Shown here: positions 1 to 6,412 of the stretch, one piece after another
Layout: the number at the start of each line of letters is the position of its first letter
Position numbering within the stretch: position 1 is the first letter of the stretch
Source of the DNA: JAVEVH01 sp034005145
Lineage (GTDB): Bacteria > Patescibacteriota > Dojkabacteria > SC72
Direction of reading: 5' to 3'
Assembly: GCA_034005145.1 (NCBI GenBank)
Contig: JAVEVH010000023.1
Coordinates: 1-10,937 of the forward strand
DNA: 10,937 nt
Program-made: the position numbers and the translations under genes
Notes under the pieces: model-generated
Database searches by the model: none
What the model was told of the DNA's origin: nothing
What the model saw: the letters and a program-made list of their open reading frames with translations, nothing else

Positions 1-2458
1 CTGCCTCACTACCCTGTATAGGCATATTAATAGCTTCTCTAGCTGCTGCAGATCTTAATCTTCTGTTTTTAGACCTAATACCCGCTATATTTCTTGTAGT
101 ACCAAACATAGTTTGTACATATCCTCTTTCAAATGCTTCATACTCTGTTTTTCTCATATATTCCTCTACTCCATTGTAATTTTCAAAATATGCAGATATA
201 TACTTAGCTGCAGTATCTCTATCTATACCTAACAAAGAGGAAAGACCAAATGAGGTCTGGCCAAATATCATTCCAAAGTTAACAGTCTTACCTAAACTCC
301 TCTCCTTATGTGTTATATCAACAATCTTTTTATTAAGTACCCTAGCAGCAGTAGCTGAGTGTACATCAATACCGTTAACGAAATCTTGAATTAAAAGTTT
401 GTCATTTGAGATATCAGCCATTATCCTTAGCTCCATTTGAGAGTAATCCATACCTAAGAGTTTAAAGCCCTTTCTTGCTACAAAACACTCTCTTACTCTC
501 ATAGCCCATGCTCCATCAAGAGGTAAATTCTGAAGATTAGGATTAACAGAAGAGAATCTACCAGAGGTTGTACCTGTTTGCTTAAAATCCGTATGAATGC
601 TGTATATACCTTCTTTTTCAGTACAGTTCTGATACAAGGGTTCAACATATGTACTCAATATTTTTGTCATTTCCCTAAAGTAAAGAAGGTGTTCAACTAT
701 TGGGTGCAATCCTAACATACTATCCAATACTGACTCCCTTGTACTACCCTTTGACTTGTTTGGAAGATCTAATTCTCTAAACAAAACATCTGAGAGCTGT
801 TTAGGAGAGTTAATATTGAATTCATGACCTACAATACTGTAAATTTCTTTTGTTAACTTACTAATCTCCCCCTCTATATCCTCCCTTAGTACCCCTAACT
901 TATCTCTATCTAGCCTAATACCCCTCTCTTCCATCTTTGAAAGAATTACAGATATTGGTAACTCTATATCCGTTAATACCGTATTAAGATGGTTCTCTTT
1001 AACCTTTAGGAAGCTCTCAATACTCTTTTTTGTATATTCATTTAGCTCTAAGTTATTAATTTTTTCCTTTTGAGCTAAATATGTATCATCCAAAACATCT
1101 AATATATTAGGTAAATCCGATGGAGAGAGTTTCTCATTGAGTATTTTAGTAGAGTATTCAAAAGCAAAATCCTTAATACTTACATTCCTTCGCTCAGAGT
1201 GTAAAAGGTGCTCTGCAAGGTGTATATCGTAATATTTAGATACTTCATCTATATGAATACTGTTTGAAAGGGTCACTAGTTCTTCAAAATTGTAAAATAC
1301 AATATCTTTCTCTTTTACATATTTAAATATATCGATTACTTCACTTAGTATATCTGTTTGTTCATTCTTTTCATTAAGACCTCTAATACACAAAAATGGA
1401 TTCTCAAGAGAGGATTCAGAGTTATTTATATATGCTATTCTTAGATTTTTACTACTTTTACAAAGATCTTCCACTTCACTCTCTTTAGACCATATATATT
1501 CTTTTTCTTCTTTACCAAACATATCTAATTGAGATGTATTAGAAGGTAATATCTCTTTACCAAAGATTTCATCTAATCTACCCATTAATGACTTAAAGGA
1601 GTATTTTTTGAATGTAGAGTCTAAGACCCTTCTATCTAAATTCTTTAATATACACTCTGTAAGATGTATATCCATATCTACATCCTTATCAATTGTAGCT
1701 AATTGCCTACTAAACTCTGCTTGCTCTATACCTTCTGCTATTAAAGTTTTAAATCTACCCTGAACTTCATTAATATTCTTGTATATATCATTTAATGTGC
1801 CATACTTTTGAAGCAATTCAAGCGCAGTCTTATCTCCTACTCCCTTTATTCCAGGTATATTATCCGAGGCATCTCCTACTAAAGCTTTGTAATCTACTAC
1901 TTGCTCTGGAGAGTAACCATATTTCCCTATGGTTTTCTCTCTGTCATATACCACTATATTTTTAAAATTCCCATTAGGTAAACAAACAAATACATTTGGA
2001 GTAATTAACTGAAGTAAATCTCTATCACCACTTAATATATACATATCAATATTATCCCTACTCCATCTACCCTCAGATACATATTTAGAAGCTGTACCTA
2101 AGATATCATCAGCCTCAAATCCCTCTCTTTTAATTACGGGGATATTAAATGCTTTAAGAACCTCTTCTACCAATGGGAACTGATCTACTAAAGACATGTC
2201 TACTGGTTTCCTAGTCGCTTTATATTCGGTATACATCTCATGTCTAAAGGTCGGAGCATGAGTATCCATAGCGCAAAATACATACTTTGGTCCGAATATC
2301 TTTAAGGCTTCAAGTAACATGACCGTAAAGCCGTATACAGCATTTACTTGTAAACCCTCTGCTGTTTGTAATGTAGATGGATATGCATGAAATGCCCTAT
2401 GTATTATGGCATTCGCATCTATGGCGAGGAAAACTTCTTTGTTAGAATTCTTTATCAT
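1..2458 (-). CDS. polA: DNA polymerase I, 3' end cut off by window edge
   Basis: Family A DNA polymerase for Okazaki-fragment maturation and gap repair. I read an uninterrupted frame of 819 codons from ATG at 2456-2458 to the window edge. An N-terminal 5'-3' exonuclease/flap domain (about residues 1-290) has its acidic residues: D14 in 'AIDANAIIHRAF', D117/D118 in 'FEADDILG', D145/D147 in 'SGDRDLL', D196/D199 in 'GDASDNIPG', then a helix-hairpin-helix 'GIKGVGDKTA'. The middle domain (about 320-500) has no D-x-E exonuclease motif near 'IAYINN' (about 340), so proofreading is probably lost; D411 in 'YDIHLAEHLL' is a relic. The polymerase domain has motif A 'MDYSQMELR' (catalytic D671) and the O-helix R720, K724, F728, but F732 where E. 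coli has Tyr766. The frame ends at 'PIQGSEA', so motif C (HDE) lies beyond the edge. It starts 41 bp after ftsH and has a promoter candidate in that gap. Confidence 0.97.
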   Translation of the reverse strand, partial: MIKNSNKEVFLAIDANAIIHRAFHAYPSTLQTAEGLQVNAVYGFTVMLLEALKIFGPKYVFCAMDTHAPTFRHEMYTEYKATRKPVDMSLVDQFPLVEEVLKAFNIPVIKREGFEADDILGTASKYVSEGRWSRDNIDMYILSGDRDLLQLITPNVFVCLPNGNFKNIVVYDREKTIGKYGYSPEQVVDYKALVGDASDNIPGIKGVGDKTALELLQKYGTLNDIYKNINEVQGRFKTLIAEGIEQAEFSRQLATIDKDVDMDIHLTECILKNLDRRVLDSTFKKYSFKSLMGRLDEIFGKEILPSNTSQLDMFGKEEKEYIWSKESEVEDLCKSSKNLRIAYINNSESSLENPFLCIRGLNEKNEQTDILSEVIDIFKYVKEKDIVFYNFEELVTLSNSIHIDEVSKYYDIHLAEHLLHSERRNVSIKDFAFEYSTKILNEKLSPSDLPNILDVLDDTYLAQKEKINNLELNEYTKKSIESFLKVKENHLNTVLTDIELPISVILSKMEERGIRLDRDKLGVLREDIEGEISKLTKEIYSIVGHEFNINSPKQLSDVLFRELDLPNKSKGSTRESVLDSMLGLHPIVEHLLYFREMTKILSTYVEPLYQNCTEKEGIYSIHTDFKQTGTTSGRFSSVNPNLQNLPLDGAWAMRVRECFVARKGFKLLGMDYSQMELRIMADISNDKLLIQDFVNGIDVHSATAARVLNKKIVDITHKERSLGKTVNFGMIFGQTSFGLSSLLGIDRDTAAKYISAYFENYNGVEEYMRKTEYEAFERGYVQTMFGTTRNIAGIRSKNRRLRSAAAREAINMPIQGSEA

Positions 2459-2466
2459 ACTCCCAT

Positions 2467-2495
2467 ATTTTACTAGAGAGAGTTAATAACTACAA
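2467..2495 (-). promoter_or_regulatory. Candidate sigma70-type promoter for polA
   Basis: On the minus strand TTGTAG (2490-2495) is followed, 17 bases later, by TAAAAT (2467-2472). The -10 box ends 8 bases before the polA ATG, so a transcript would start at or within a few bases of the start codon. A GGGAG lies 1 base before ATG, too close for normal Shine-Dalgarno pairing. In AT-rich DNA such matches also arise by chance. Confidence 0.45.
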
Positions 2496-2499
2496 TCTA

Positions 2500-3885
2500 T
2501 TAGGCAAACAAAGAATCAAACTCATCTTTGGAAACTACCTCTTGTTCAAGTAGTAATTTTACTAACTTCTCTACAGACTCTTTATTTTCAGAAAGTACTT
2601 TTTTAGCATCTCTATATGCACTATCTATTAAATTCTTTACCTCTGAATCTATCATCTCTGCATATTTCTCACTGTATTCTCTACCACCGCCATATGAATA
2701 TCCTAAATGCTTGGTCTCTTCCATATCACCATATTTAACCATACCTAGCTTATCGGACATACCGTATTGAGTTATCATCTCTCTTGCAACAGCAGTAGCA
2801 TGCTCTATATCAGCAGACGCTCCAGTTGTAATCCTACCTATGAAGACATCCTCAGAGGCCCTACCACCTACAGCAGACTTTAAATTAGCAAGCATCTCAT
2901 CTTTGTATAAATGCTTCTTATCATCCTCTGGAAGGTATACTGTAACACCGCCAGACATACCTCTAGGAATTATTGATACCTGTTCTACAGGTGTAGCATA
3001 CTTAGTAAACTTAGCCACTATTGCATGCCCTGCTTCGTGATATGCAGTTACCTTTAAATCTTCTTCTGTAGTAGCTCCTTTCTTCTTTCTCCCTAACTTA
3101 ACCTTAAGATATGCTTCTAATAGGTCACTTTGATCTAATTTCTTCTTACCATCTTTAACAGCCATTATTGCAGCCTCATTTAAAAGATTCTCTAAATCAG
3201 CACCAGAGTACCCTATTGTCTTTTTAGCAATTAAATCTAAATCTACACCCTCTTCAAACTTTTTGTTTTTAGCATGCACTTTGATAATTTCCTTTCTACC
3301 TTGGAAATCTGGCATATGAACAACAACTGTTCTATCAAACCTACCTGGTCTTAAAATTGCAGGATCTAATACATCTGGCCTATTTGTAGCAGCCAAAATT
3401 ATTACATTCTCCCTATCTTCTAAACCATCCATTTCTACAAGTATCTGATTAAGAGTTTGCTCTCCAGCACCAGAGTGAAGTACAGTACCTCTCTTTTTAG
3501 CAACAGCATCGATTTCATCGATAAAGATGATACATGGAGCTGCCTTTCTTGCTTTGTTAAACAAATCTCTAACTCTAGAAGCTCCTGCACCAACCAACAT
3601 CTCTTCAAATTCAGAACCAGAGGTATGAAAGAATGGAACACCTGCTTCCCCTGCTACAGCTCTAGCAAGTAAGGTCTTACCTGTACCTGGAGCACCAGCA
3701 AGTAGTACACCNNNNNNNNNNNNNNNNNNNNNNNNNNNNNNNNNNNNNNNNNNNNNNNNNNNNNNNNNNNNNNNNNNNNNNNNNNNNNNNNNNNNNNNNN
3801 NNNNNNNNNNNGGTAATTTCTTCCTCCTTGGTCTTATTCTTATTATATTGCTTGCTCCGTTCTTCTCTTTACTGTTCTTCTCCAT
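2500..3885 (-). CDS. ftsH: ATP-dependent zinc metalloprotease FtsH, interrupted by assembly gap
   Basis: Membrane-anchored AAA+ protease that extracts and degrades membrane and misfolded proteins. Visible parts: a 24-residue basic N-terminus, a stretch of Ns, then Walker A 'GAPGTGKT' (residues 64-71, counting the Ns as 100 bases), Walker B 'IIFIDEID', second region of homology 'AATNRPDVLDPAILRPGRFDR', the zinc site H283-E-A-G-H287 with third ligand D359 in 'ASADIEHAT', and a helical C-terminus ending in tandem stops TAA TAG. The two transmembrane helices and periplasmic domain that normally precede Walker A (near residue 190 in E. coli) are absent and must lie in the gap. The pore loop reads 'FEEMLVG', with Leu97 where most bacterial FtsH have Phe. 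The start has the clearest Shine-Dalgarno in the window, AAAGGAA (3891-3897). The gene begins 23 bp after a tRNA gene with no promoter between them, so it is probably read from the tRNA promoter. Confidence 0.95.
   Translation of the reverse strand: MEKNSKEKNGASNIIRIRPRRKKLXXXXXXXXXXXXXXXXXXXXXXXXXXXXXXXXXXGVLLAGAPGTGKTLLARAVAGEAGVPFFHTSGSEFEEMLVGAGASRVRDLFNKARKAAPCIIFIDEIDAVAKKRGTVLHSGAGEQTLNQILVEMDGLEDRENVIILAATNRPDVLDPAILRPGRFDRTVVVHMPDFQGRKEIIKVHAKNKKFEEGVDLDLIAKKTIGYSGADLENLLNEAAIMAVKDGKKKLDQSDLLEAYLKVKLGRKKKGATTEEDLKVTAYHEAGHAIVAKFTKYATPVEQVSIIPRGMSGGVTVYLPEDDKKHLYKDEMLANLKSAVGGRASEDVFIGRITTGASADIEHATAVAREMITQYGMSDKLGMVKYGDMEETKHLGYSYGGGREYSEKYAEMIDSEVKNLIDSAYRDAKKVLSENKESVEKLVKLLLEQEVVSKDEFDSLFA
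3712..3811. other. Assembly gap (100 Ns) inside ftsH
   Basis: Exactly 100 Ns, the usual placeholder for a gap of unknown size. It falls between the N-terminal tail of FtsH and the residues just before Walker A. A normal FtsH needs roughly 165-175 residues here, so the missing DNA is probably near 500 bases rather than 100. All residue numbers after the gap in this gene are therefore too low, and frame continuity across it is untested. Confidence 0.97.
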
Positions 3886-3908
3886 ATTTGTTCCTTTAGA
3901 AATGAAAT

Positions 3909-3985
3909 TGGTAGTGGGAGGTGGGATCGAACCACCGACCTTGGGTTTATGAATCCCATGCTCTAACCAACTGAGCTATCCCACC
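3909..3985 (-). tRNA. tRNA-Met (anticodon CAT), elongator type
   Basis: The minus strand folds as a 77-base cloverleaf with encoded CCA (3909-3911) and discriminator A73. Acceptor GGTGGGA pairs with TCCCACT through a G1-U72 wobble. The D stem is GCTC/GAGC and the T stem GGTGG/CCACC around TTCGATC. The anticodon loop TTCATAA gives CAT (3949-3951). The anticodon stem TGGGA/ACCCA closes on an A31-A39 mismatch. Pyrimidine 11-purine 24 and a near-complete acceptor stem exclude an initiator. A CAT anticodon could also mark tRNA-Ile2 (lysidine type), but the separate tRNA-Ile(TAT) at 6994-7070 makes elongator Met more likely. ftsH follows 23 bp downstream. Confidence 0.9.
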
Positions 3986-3996
3986 GGATATCTGTA

Positions 3997-4005
3997 ATTA
4001 TATCA
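3997..4005 (-). promoter_or_regulatory. Extended -10 promoter element for tRNA-Met/ftsH
   Basis: Perfect extended -10 TGATATAAT on the minus strand in the short gap after efp. It ends 11 bases before the mature tRNA 5' end. The -35 region is poor (AGTACA at 17 bases), which is typical where TGn makes up for a weak -35. It is the only candidate promoter between efp and ftsH. Confidence 0.5.
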
Positions 4006-4026
4006 AAAATATTAATTCCTGTACTA

Positions 4027-4587
4027 TTAATTGGCTTTTCCTGAGTAAGCTCCTGTCTCGGTATTAATCTTAAGCTTGTCACCCTTTCTTACAAAAAGAG
4101 GTACATGTAACCTATATCCTGTCTCTACTGTAACTAATTTAGTAGCTGAGTTAGCAGTATTACCCTTAACAGCCTCATCTGATTCTGTTACTTCTAAAAC
4201 AACAGATGGACTCTCTTTAATAGTGAGAACCTTACCTTCGTGTACTAATATGAGGATCTTATCCCCTTCTTTAAGGAAATTAAGATACTCCCCTATTACC
4301 TCTCTAGAGATATTTATACTCTCATATGAGAGCATATCCATAAAGTAGACAGATGTCTCATCACTGTAGAGATACTGGACTTCTTTAGTCTCAGGATTAA
4401 CATACTCTACCTTAGTACCTGATTTAACAGTTTTACTAAGTACTTGCCCATTATCTAATGCTTTAAGTTTCATTATGATTAAACCACCCTGCCTTCCCTG
4501 GGTTTTTAACATACGGTCTTGAAGAAAGAATATCCTATTCTCATCCCTTATATACATTCCTTTTACTGGTTGATCTGTTAATGGCAT
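4027..4587 (-). CDS. efp: Translation elongation factor P
   Basis: EF-P binds the ribosomal E site and relieves stalling at consecutive prolines. The 186 residues match the usual family length. The order is an N-terminal KOW-like domain (about 1-63), a middle OB domain (about 65-128), and a C-terminal OB domain with the hallmark 'VETGYRLHVPLFVRKGDKL' and 'NTETGAYSGKAN'. The tip of the KOW loop reads 'TQGRQGG', so the residue contacting the P-site tRNA is Arg32, not the Lys of E. coli (K34) or Bacillus (K32). Arg32 is the residue rhamnosylated by EarP in Pseudomonas and Shewanella; nothing here shows a modifying enzyme. No Shine-Dalgarno precedes the ATG; an extended -10 lies 17 bases upstream. 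The gene sits between two Met-type tRNA genes on the same strand. Confidence 0.95.
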   Translation of the reverse strand: MPLTDQPVKGMYIRDENRIFFLQDRMLKTQGRQGGLIIMKLKALDNGQVLSKTVKSGTKVEYVNPETKEVQYLYSDETSVYFMDMLSYESINISREVIGEYLNFLKEGDKILILVHEGKVLTIKESPSVVLEVTESDEAVKGNTANSATKLVTVETGYRLHVPLFVRKGDKLKINTETGAYSGKAN

Positions 4588-4604
4588 AGATATGTTCTAA
4601 AAAT

Positions 4605-4613
4605 ATTTTAACA
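4605..4613 (-). promoter_or_regulatory. Extended -10-like element upstream of efp
   Basis: TGTTAAAAT on the minus strand, 17 bases before the efp ATG. A second similar box, TGGTAAAAT (4620-4628), lies just upstream. Neither has a good -35. Either could start a short-leader efp transcript; read-through from the tRNA-fMet promoter is also possible because I see no terminator in the gap. Confidence 0.35.
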
Positions 4614-4655
4614 GCTGGAATTTTACCATACAAAAGGGTCAAATGAGAAGTGAAA

Positions 4656-4730
4656 TGGTTGCGGGGGTTGGATTCGAACCAACGACCTTCAGGTTATGAG
4701 CCTGACGAGCTGCCACTGCTCTACCCCGCG
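4656..4730 (-). tRNA. Initiator tRNA-fMet (anticodon CAT)
   Basis: A 75-base minus-strand cloverleaf with encoded CCA (4656-4658). Two initiator hallmarks are visible: the C1xA72 mismatch at the end of acceptor CGCGGGG/CCCCGCA, and purine 11-pyrimidine 24 (D stem GAGC/GCTC). The anticodon loop is CTCATAA with CAT at 4696-4698. The anticodon stem TCAGG/CCTGA has only two of the three consecutive G-C pairs typical of initiators; pair 29-41 is A-U. The D loop is short (AGTGGCA). The T stem is GTTGG/CCAAC. A strong promoter precedes it. Confidence 0.96.
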
Positions 4731-4745
4731 ATAGCAACAAGAGTG

Positions 4746-4774
4746 ATTATACGCTAAAAGGGCCTCTATTTCAA
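4746..4774 (-). promoter_or_regulatory. Sigma70-type promoter for tRNA-fMet
   Basis: TTGAAA (4769-4774), a 17-base spacer, then TATAAT (4746-4751) on the minus strand, 15 bases before the tRNA 5' end. It is one of the best consensus matches in the window. The -35 box overlaps the TGA stop codon (4771-4773) of the upstream ftsB-like gene. Confidence 0.7.
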
Positions 4775-5226
4775 ATTCCTAAAACTAAGAAATCAATCCA
4801 ATCATCTATACTATTACCTTGCTCATATATCTCTTCTTTGGGAGGATTCACTATCTCCTCTACTCTCTCTTTAGCCGTATCTAGGGCACTTTGAGGTATT
4901 ACAAATACTACTTCATTCTTACCTCCGAAGTTTAATCTGTCCCTTGCCTCTTTCTCTAAATATTTATCTGTAGACATCTCTTTTATACCAATGGAAAGGG
5001 CTAAGTTAGTAACCCTTAAATCTTCTACCTCTTGCTCAGCTTGCTTTAATATCTCTAACTTCTGTACTGTTAACTTAACAGAGTTATACACTGAAAAGAG
5101 AAGTATAGAGGATATTCCTATGGCAAAAATCTTAAAAAGCCAGTTATTAGATATCTCTGAAAGCTCTAATCCGTTATTACTCTCTACTACTCTAGATTTA
5201 TTTTTTATATTTATTCTTCTCTCCAT
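4771..5226 (-). CDS. FtsB/DivIC-family septum formation protein
   Basis: Bitopic membrane protein of the divisome core (FtsB/DivIC/FtsL class), which links septal peptidoglycan synthesis to division. The 151 residues have a basic, polar N-terminal tail (1-28), one transmembrane helix (about 29-47, 'WLFKIFAIGISSILLFSVY'), a heptad-like coiled coil (about 50-85), and the family signature 'YLEKEARDRLNF...NEVVFVIP' (about 89-111). The C-terminus is acidic and ends 'DDWIDFLVLGI'. The 28-residue tail and the extension past residue 111 make it longer than E. coli FtsB (about 103 residues) and nearer DivIC. The ATG lies 6 bases after a -10 box, and I see no Shine-Dalgarno. It diverges from the recombinase gene across a 291-base gap. 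Confidence 0.88.
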   Translation of the reverse strand: MERRINIKNKSRVVESNNGLELSEISNNWLFKIFAIGISSILLFSVYNSVKLTVQKLEILKQAEQEVEDLRVTNLALSIGIKEMSTDKYLEKEARDRLNFGGKNEVVFVIPQSALDTAKERVEEIVNPPKEEIYEQGNSIDDWIDFLVLGI

Positions 5227-5232
5227 ACAAAA

Positions 5233-5261
5233 ATATTATCAGAACGAGAGTAAGCAATCAA
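5233..5261 (-). promoter_or_regulatory. Promoter for the ftsB-like gene
   Basis: TTGATT (5256-5261), a 17-base spacer, then TAATAT (5233-5238), with TGA directly before the -10 (extended form). Only 6 bases separate the -10 from the ATG at 5226, so transcription would start at or next to the A of ATG. The -35 box directly abuts the left arm of the inverted repeat at 5262-5271. Confidence 0.55.
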
Positions 5262-5421
5262 AGGTCTGTCCTAGCTCTGGCCCCAGGCTTTACCTTCCCC
5301 ACGAGCTATTCGAAACATTCTTGGGCTGTTTTGGGTTGGGACAGATAGCGAAAAAGGTTGGTAAAATGTACAAAGGTATTGTAACAGTGAGGTTTTTAGG
5401 GGACAGATGTGGGACAGACCT
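5262..5421. repeat. GC-rich 160-bp block bounded by perfect 10-bp inverted repeats
   Basis: Left arm AGGTCTGTCC (5262-5271) and right arm GGACAGACCT (5412-5421) are exact reverse complements. The octamer GGGACAGA occurs three times inside (5338-5345, 5400-5407, 5411-5418), and TTGGG three times at about 5321-5340. The left half is clearly richer in G+C than any neighbouring gene. No convincing protein is encoded; a 25-codon frame (5367-5443) exists but has no support. It fills most of the 291-base gap between the divergent ftsB-like and recombinase genes, so that gap otherwise holds only two promoters. It could be a decayed or miniature mobile element, a recombinase site or a structured RNA. 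I found no clear target-site duplication. Confidence 0.6.
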
Positions 5422-5439
5422 CTTTTCAAATTTTTATTA

Positions 5440-5469
5440 TTGATATTCTCTACGGGGTGATGTTATAAT
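5440..5469 (+). promoter_or_regulatory. Sigma70-type promoter for the recombinase gene
   Basis: TTGATA (5440-5445), an 18-base spacer, then TATAAT (5464-5469), with TG one base before the -10 (TGTTATAAT, an extended -10). It predicts a leader of about 40 bases before the TTG start at 5518. It is the only clear plus-strand promoter. Confidence 0.7.
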
Positions 5470-5517
5470 CTCATAGTTTATATACTAGGCTATATTAAAT
5501 TGTTTCTTTTATAGAAA

Positions 5518-6405
5518 TTGGAAAGAATAACAAATCCGGAATATGCGAAATACCAGAATACTTTCACACAAGAATTAAGGAGTAAAGGCAGGTCTGAGGC
5601 TACTGTCATAGCATACGCAAAGGATATAGAGCAGCTCTTAAACTTCTTTTCAGGTAAAGGGGTTATGAAAATACAGGATACTTCAATTACCGATTTAGAG
5701 GGATATAAGAAACATCTACAGGACAACAATTACACACCTAAGAGTATTTCAAGAAAGATAAATAGTACAAGAACCTTCTATAGATTTATGCTGGAGAATT
5801 CCATAATCACAGATAACCCAGCTGAGAAGTTAGCACATCCTAAATTTGAAACTAAACCTCCAAGAGTACTTTCAGAGATGGAGTATAGAGCTCTTAGAGA
5901 TGTTAGTAGAGTAGATATTAGACTCTACTCTATTGTAGAGGTCTTGTTACAAACAGGTATTAGAATTGGAGAATTAGCAGCACTTTCAATAGATGATGTA
6001 AGAAGTAGTAAAGATGGAATAGATTTCCTCTACATTAAAGCTTCAGGTAGCCACCCATCTAGAAAAGTACCTATTAATAAATCGGCTAAAAAAGCTATAG
6101 ATGAGTATATAAATATTAGACCAGAGACAGAGGAAGACACCCTTTACGTAACTAAGAATGGAAGACCCCTACTCGTTAGAAATATTAGAACTACAATAGA
6201 CAAAGCTTTTGAGAAAGCAGGTATTAAAAATGCAAAGGTAAATGACTTAAGAAATACATTTATAGCACATCACTTAGCAAACGGTGTTAGCTTAGTAACT
6301 GTATCAAAGTTAGTAGGACACAAAAGATTATCTACGACAGAGAAATATTTAGGATTAGTAGATAATAATAAACCCGAAGCAGAAAAGAGTCTTAAAGATT
6401 TATAA
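5518..6405 (+). CDS. Xer-like tyrosine site-specific recombinase
   Basis: Cuts and rejoins DNA through a phosphotyrosine intermediate; Xer proteins resolve chromosome dimers. The 295 residues match XerC/XerD length. The N-terminal SAM-like core-binding domain spans about 8-100 and the catalytic domain about 112-290. Catalytic residues: R149 ('TGIRIGEL'), R245 ('NDLRNTF'), H268 ('LVGHKRLSTT') and nucleophile Y277 ('EKYL'), at XerD-like spacing. Two positions deviate: the first residue of the HxxR box is Asn242, not His, and the beta-hairpin lacks the GKGxK motif, reading 'IKASGSHPSRKVP', with K174 the likely hairpin Lys. The start is TTG: an in-frame TAG lies two codons upstream and no ATG or Shine-Dalgarno is near. 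It is the only plus-strand gene and ends 7 bases from a convergent gene with no terminator between. It may be the host dimer resolvase or an element integrase. Confidence 0.9.
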   Translation: MERITNPEYAKYQNTFTQELRSKGRSEATVIAYAKDIEQLLNFFSGKGVMKIQDTSITDLEGYKKHLQDNNYTPKSISRKINSTRTFYRFMLENSIITDNPAEKLAHPKFETKPPRVLSEMEYRALRDVSRVDIRLYSIVEVLLQTGIRIGELAALSIDDVRSSKDGIDFLYIKASGSHPSRKVPINKSAKKAIDEYINIRPETEEDTLYVTKNGRPLLVRNIRTTIDKAFEKAGIKNAKVNDLRNTFIAHHLANGVSLVTVSKLVGHKRLSTTEKYLGLVDNNKPEAEKSLKDL

Positions 6406-6412
6406 GACTAAG

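Noticed and set aside
3909..3985. Reading this CAT tRNA as lysidine-type tRNA-Ile2
   Set aside because: A tRNA-Ile(TAT) is present at 6994-7070, so a second AUA reader is not needed. It cannot be fully excluded from sequence alone.
4771..4773. UGA recoded as glycine, as in some CPR lineages
   Set aside because: TGA ends the ftsB-like frame at a sensible length and no internal TGA was found in any gene I translated.
5252..5431. Target-site duplication flanking the inverted-repeat block
   Set aside because: The flanks (AAGCAATCAA and CTTTTCAAAT) share only short A/T-rich words not adjacent to the arms.
4991..5443. 150-codon plus-strand frame spanning the ftsB-like gene and the intergenic region
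   Set aside because: Its first half is antisense to a well-supported gene, its second half runs through the repeat block, and the protein has no family features.
5367..5443. 25-codon plus-strand ORF preceded by TGGTAAAAT inside the repeat block
   Set aside because: No Shine-Dalgarno, no recognisable peptide and no good -35; it ends within AT-rich spacer, so chance is the simpler explanation.
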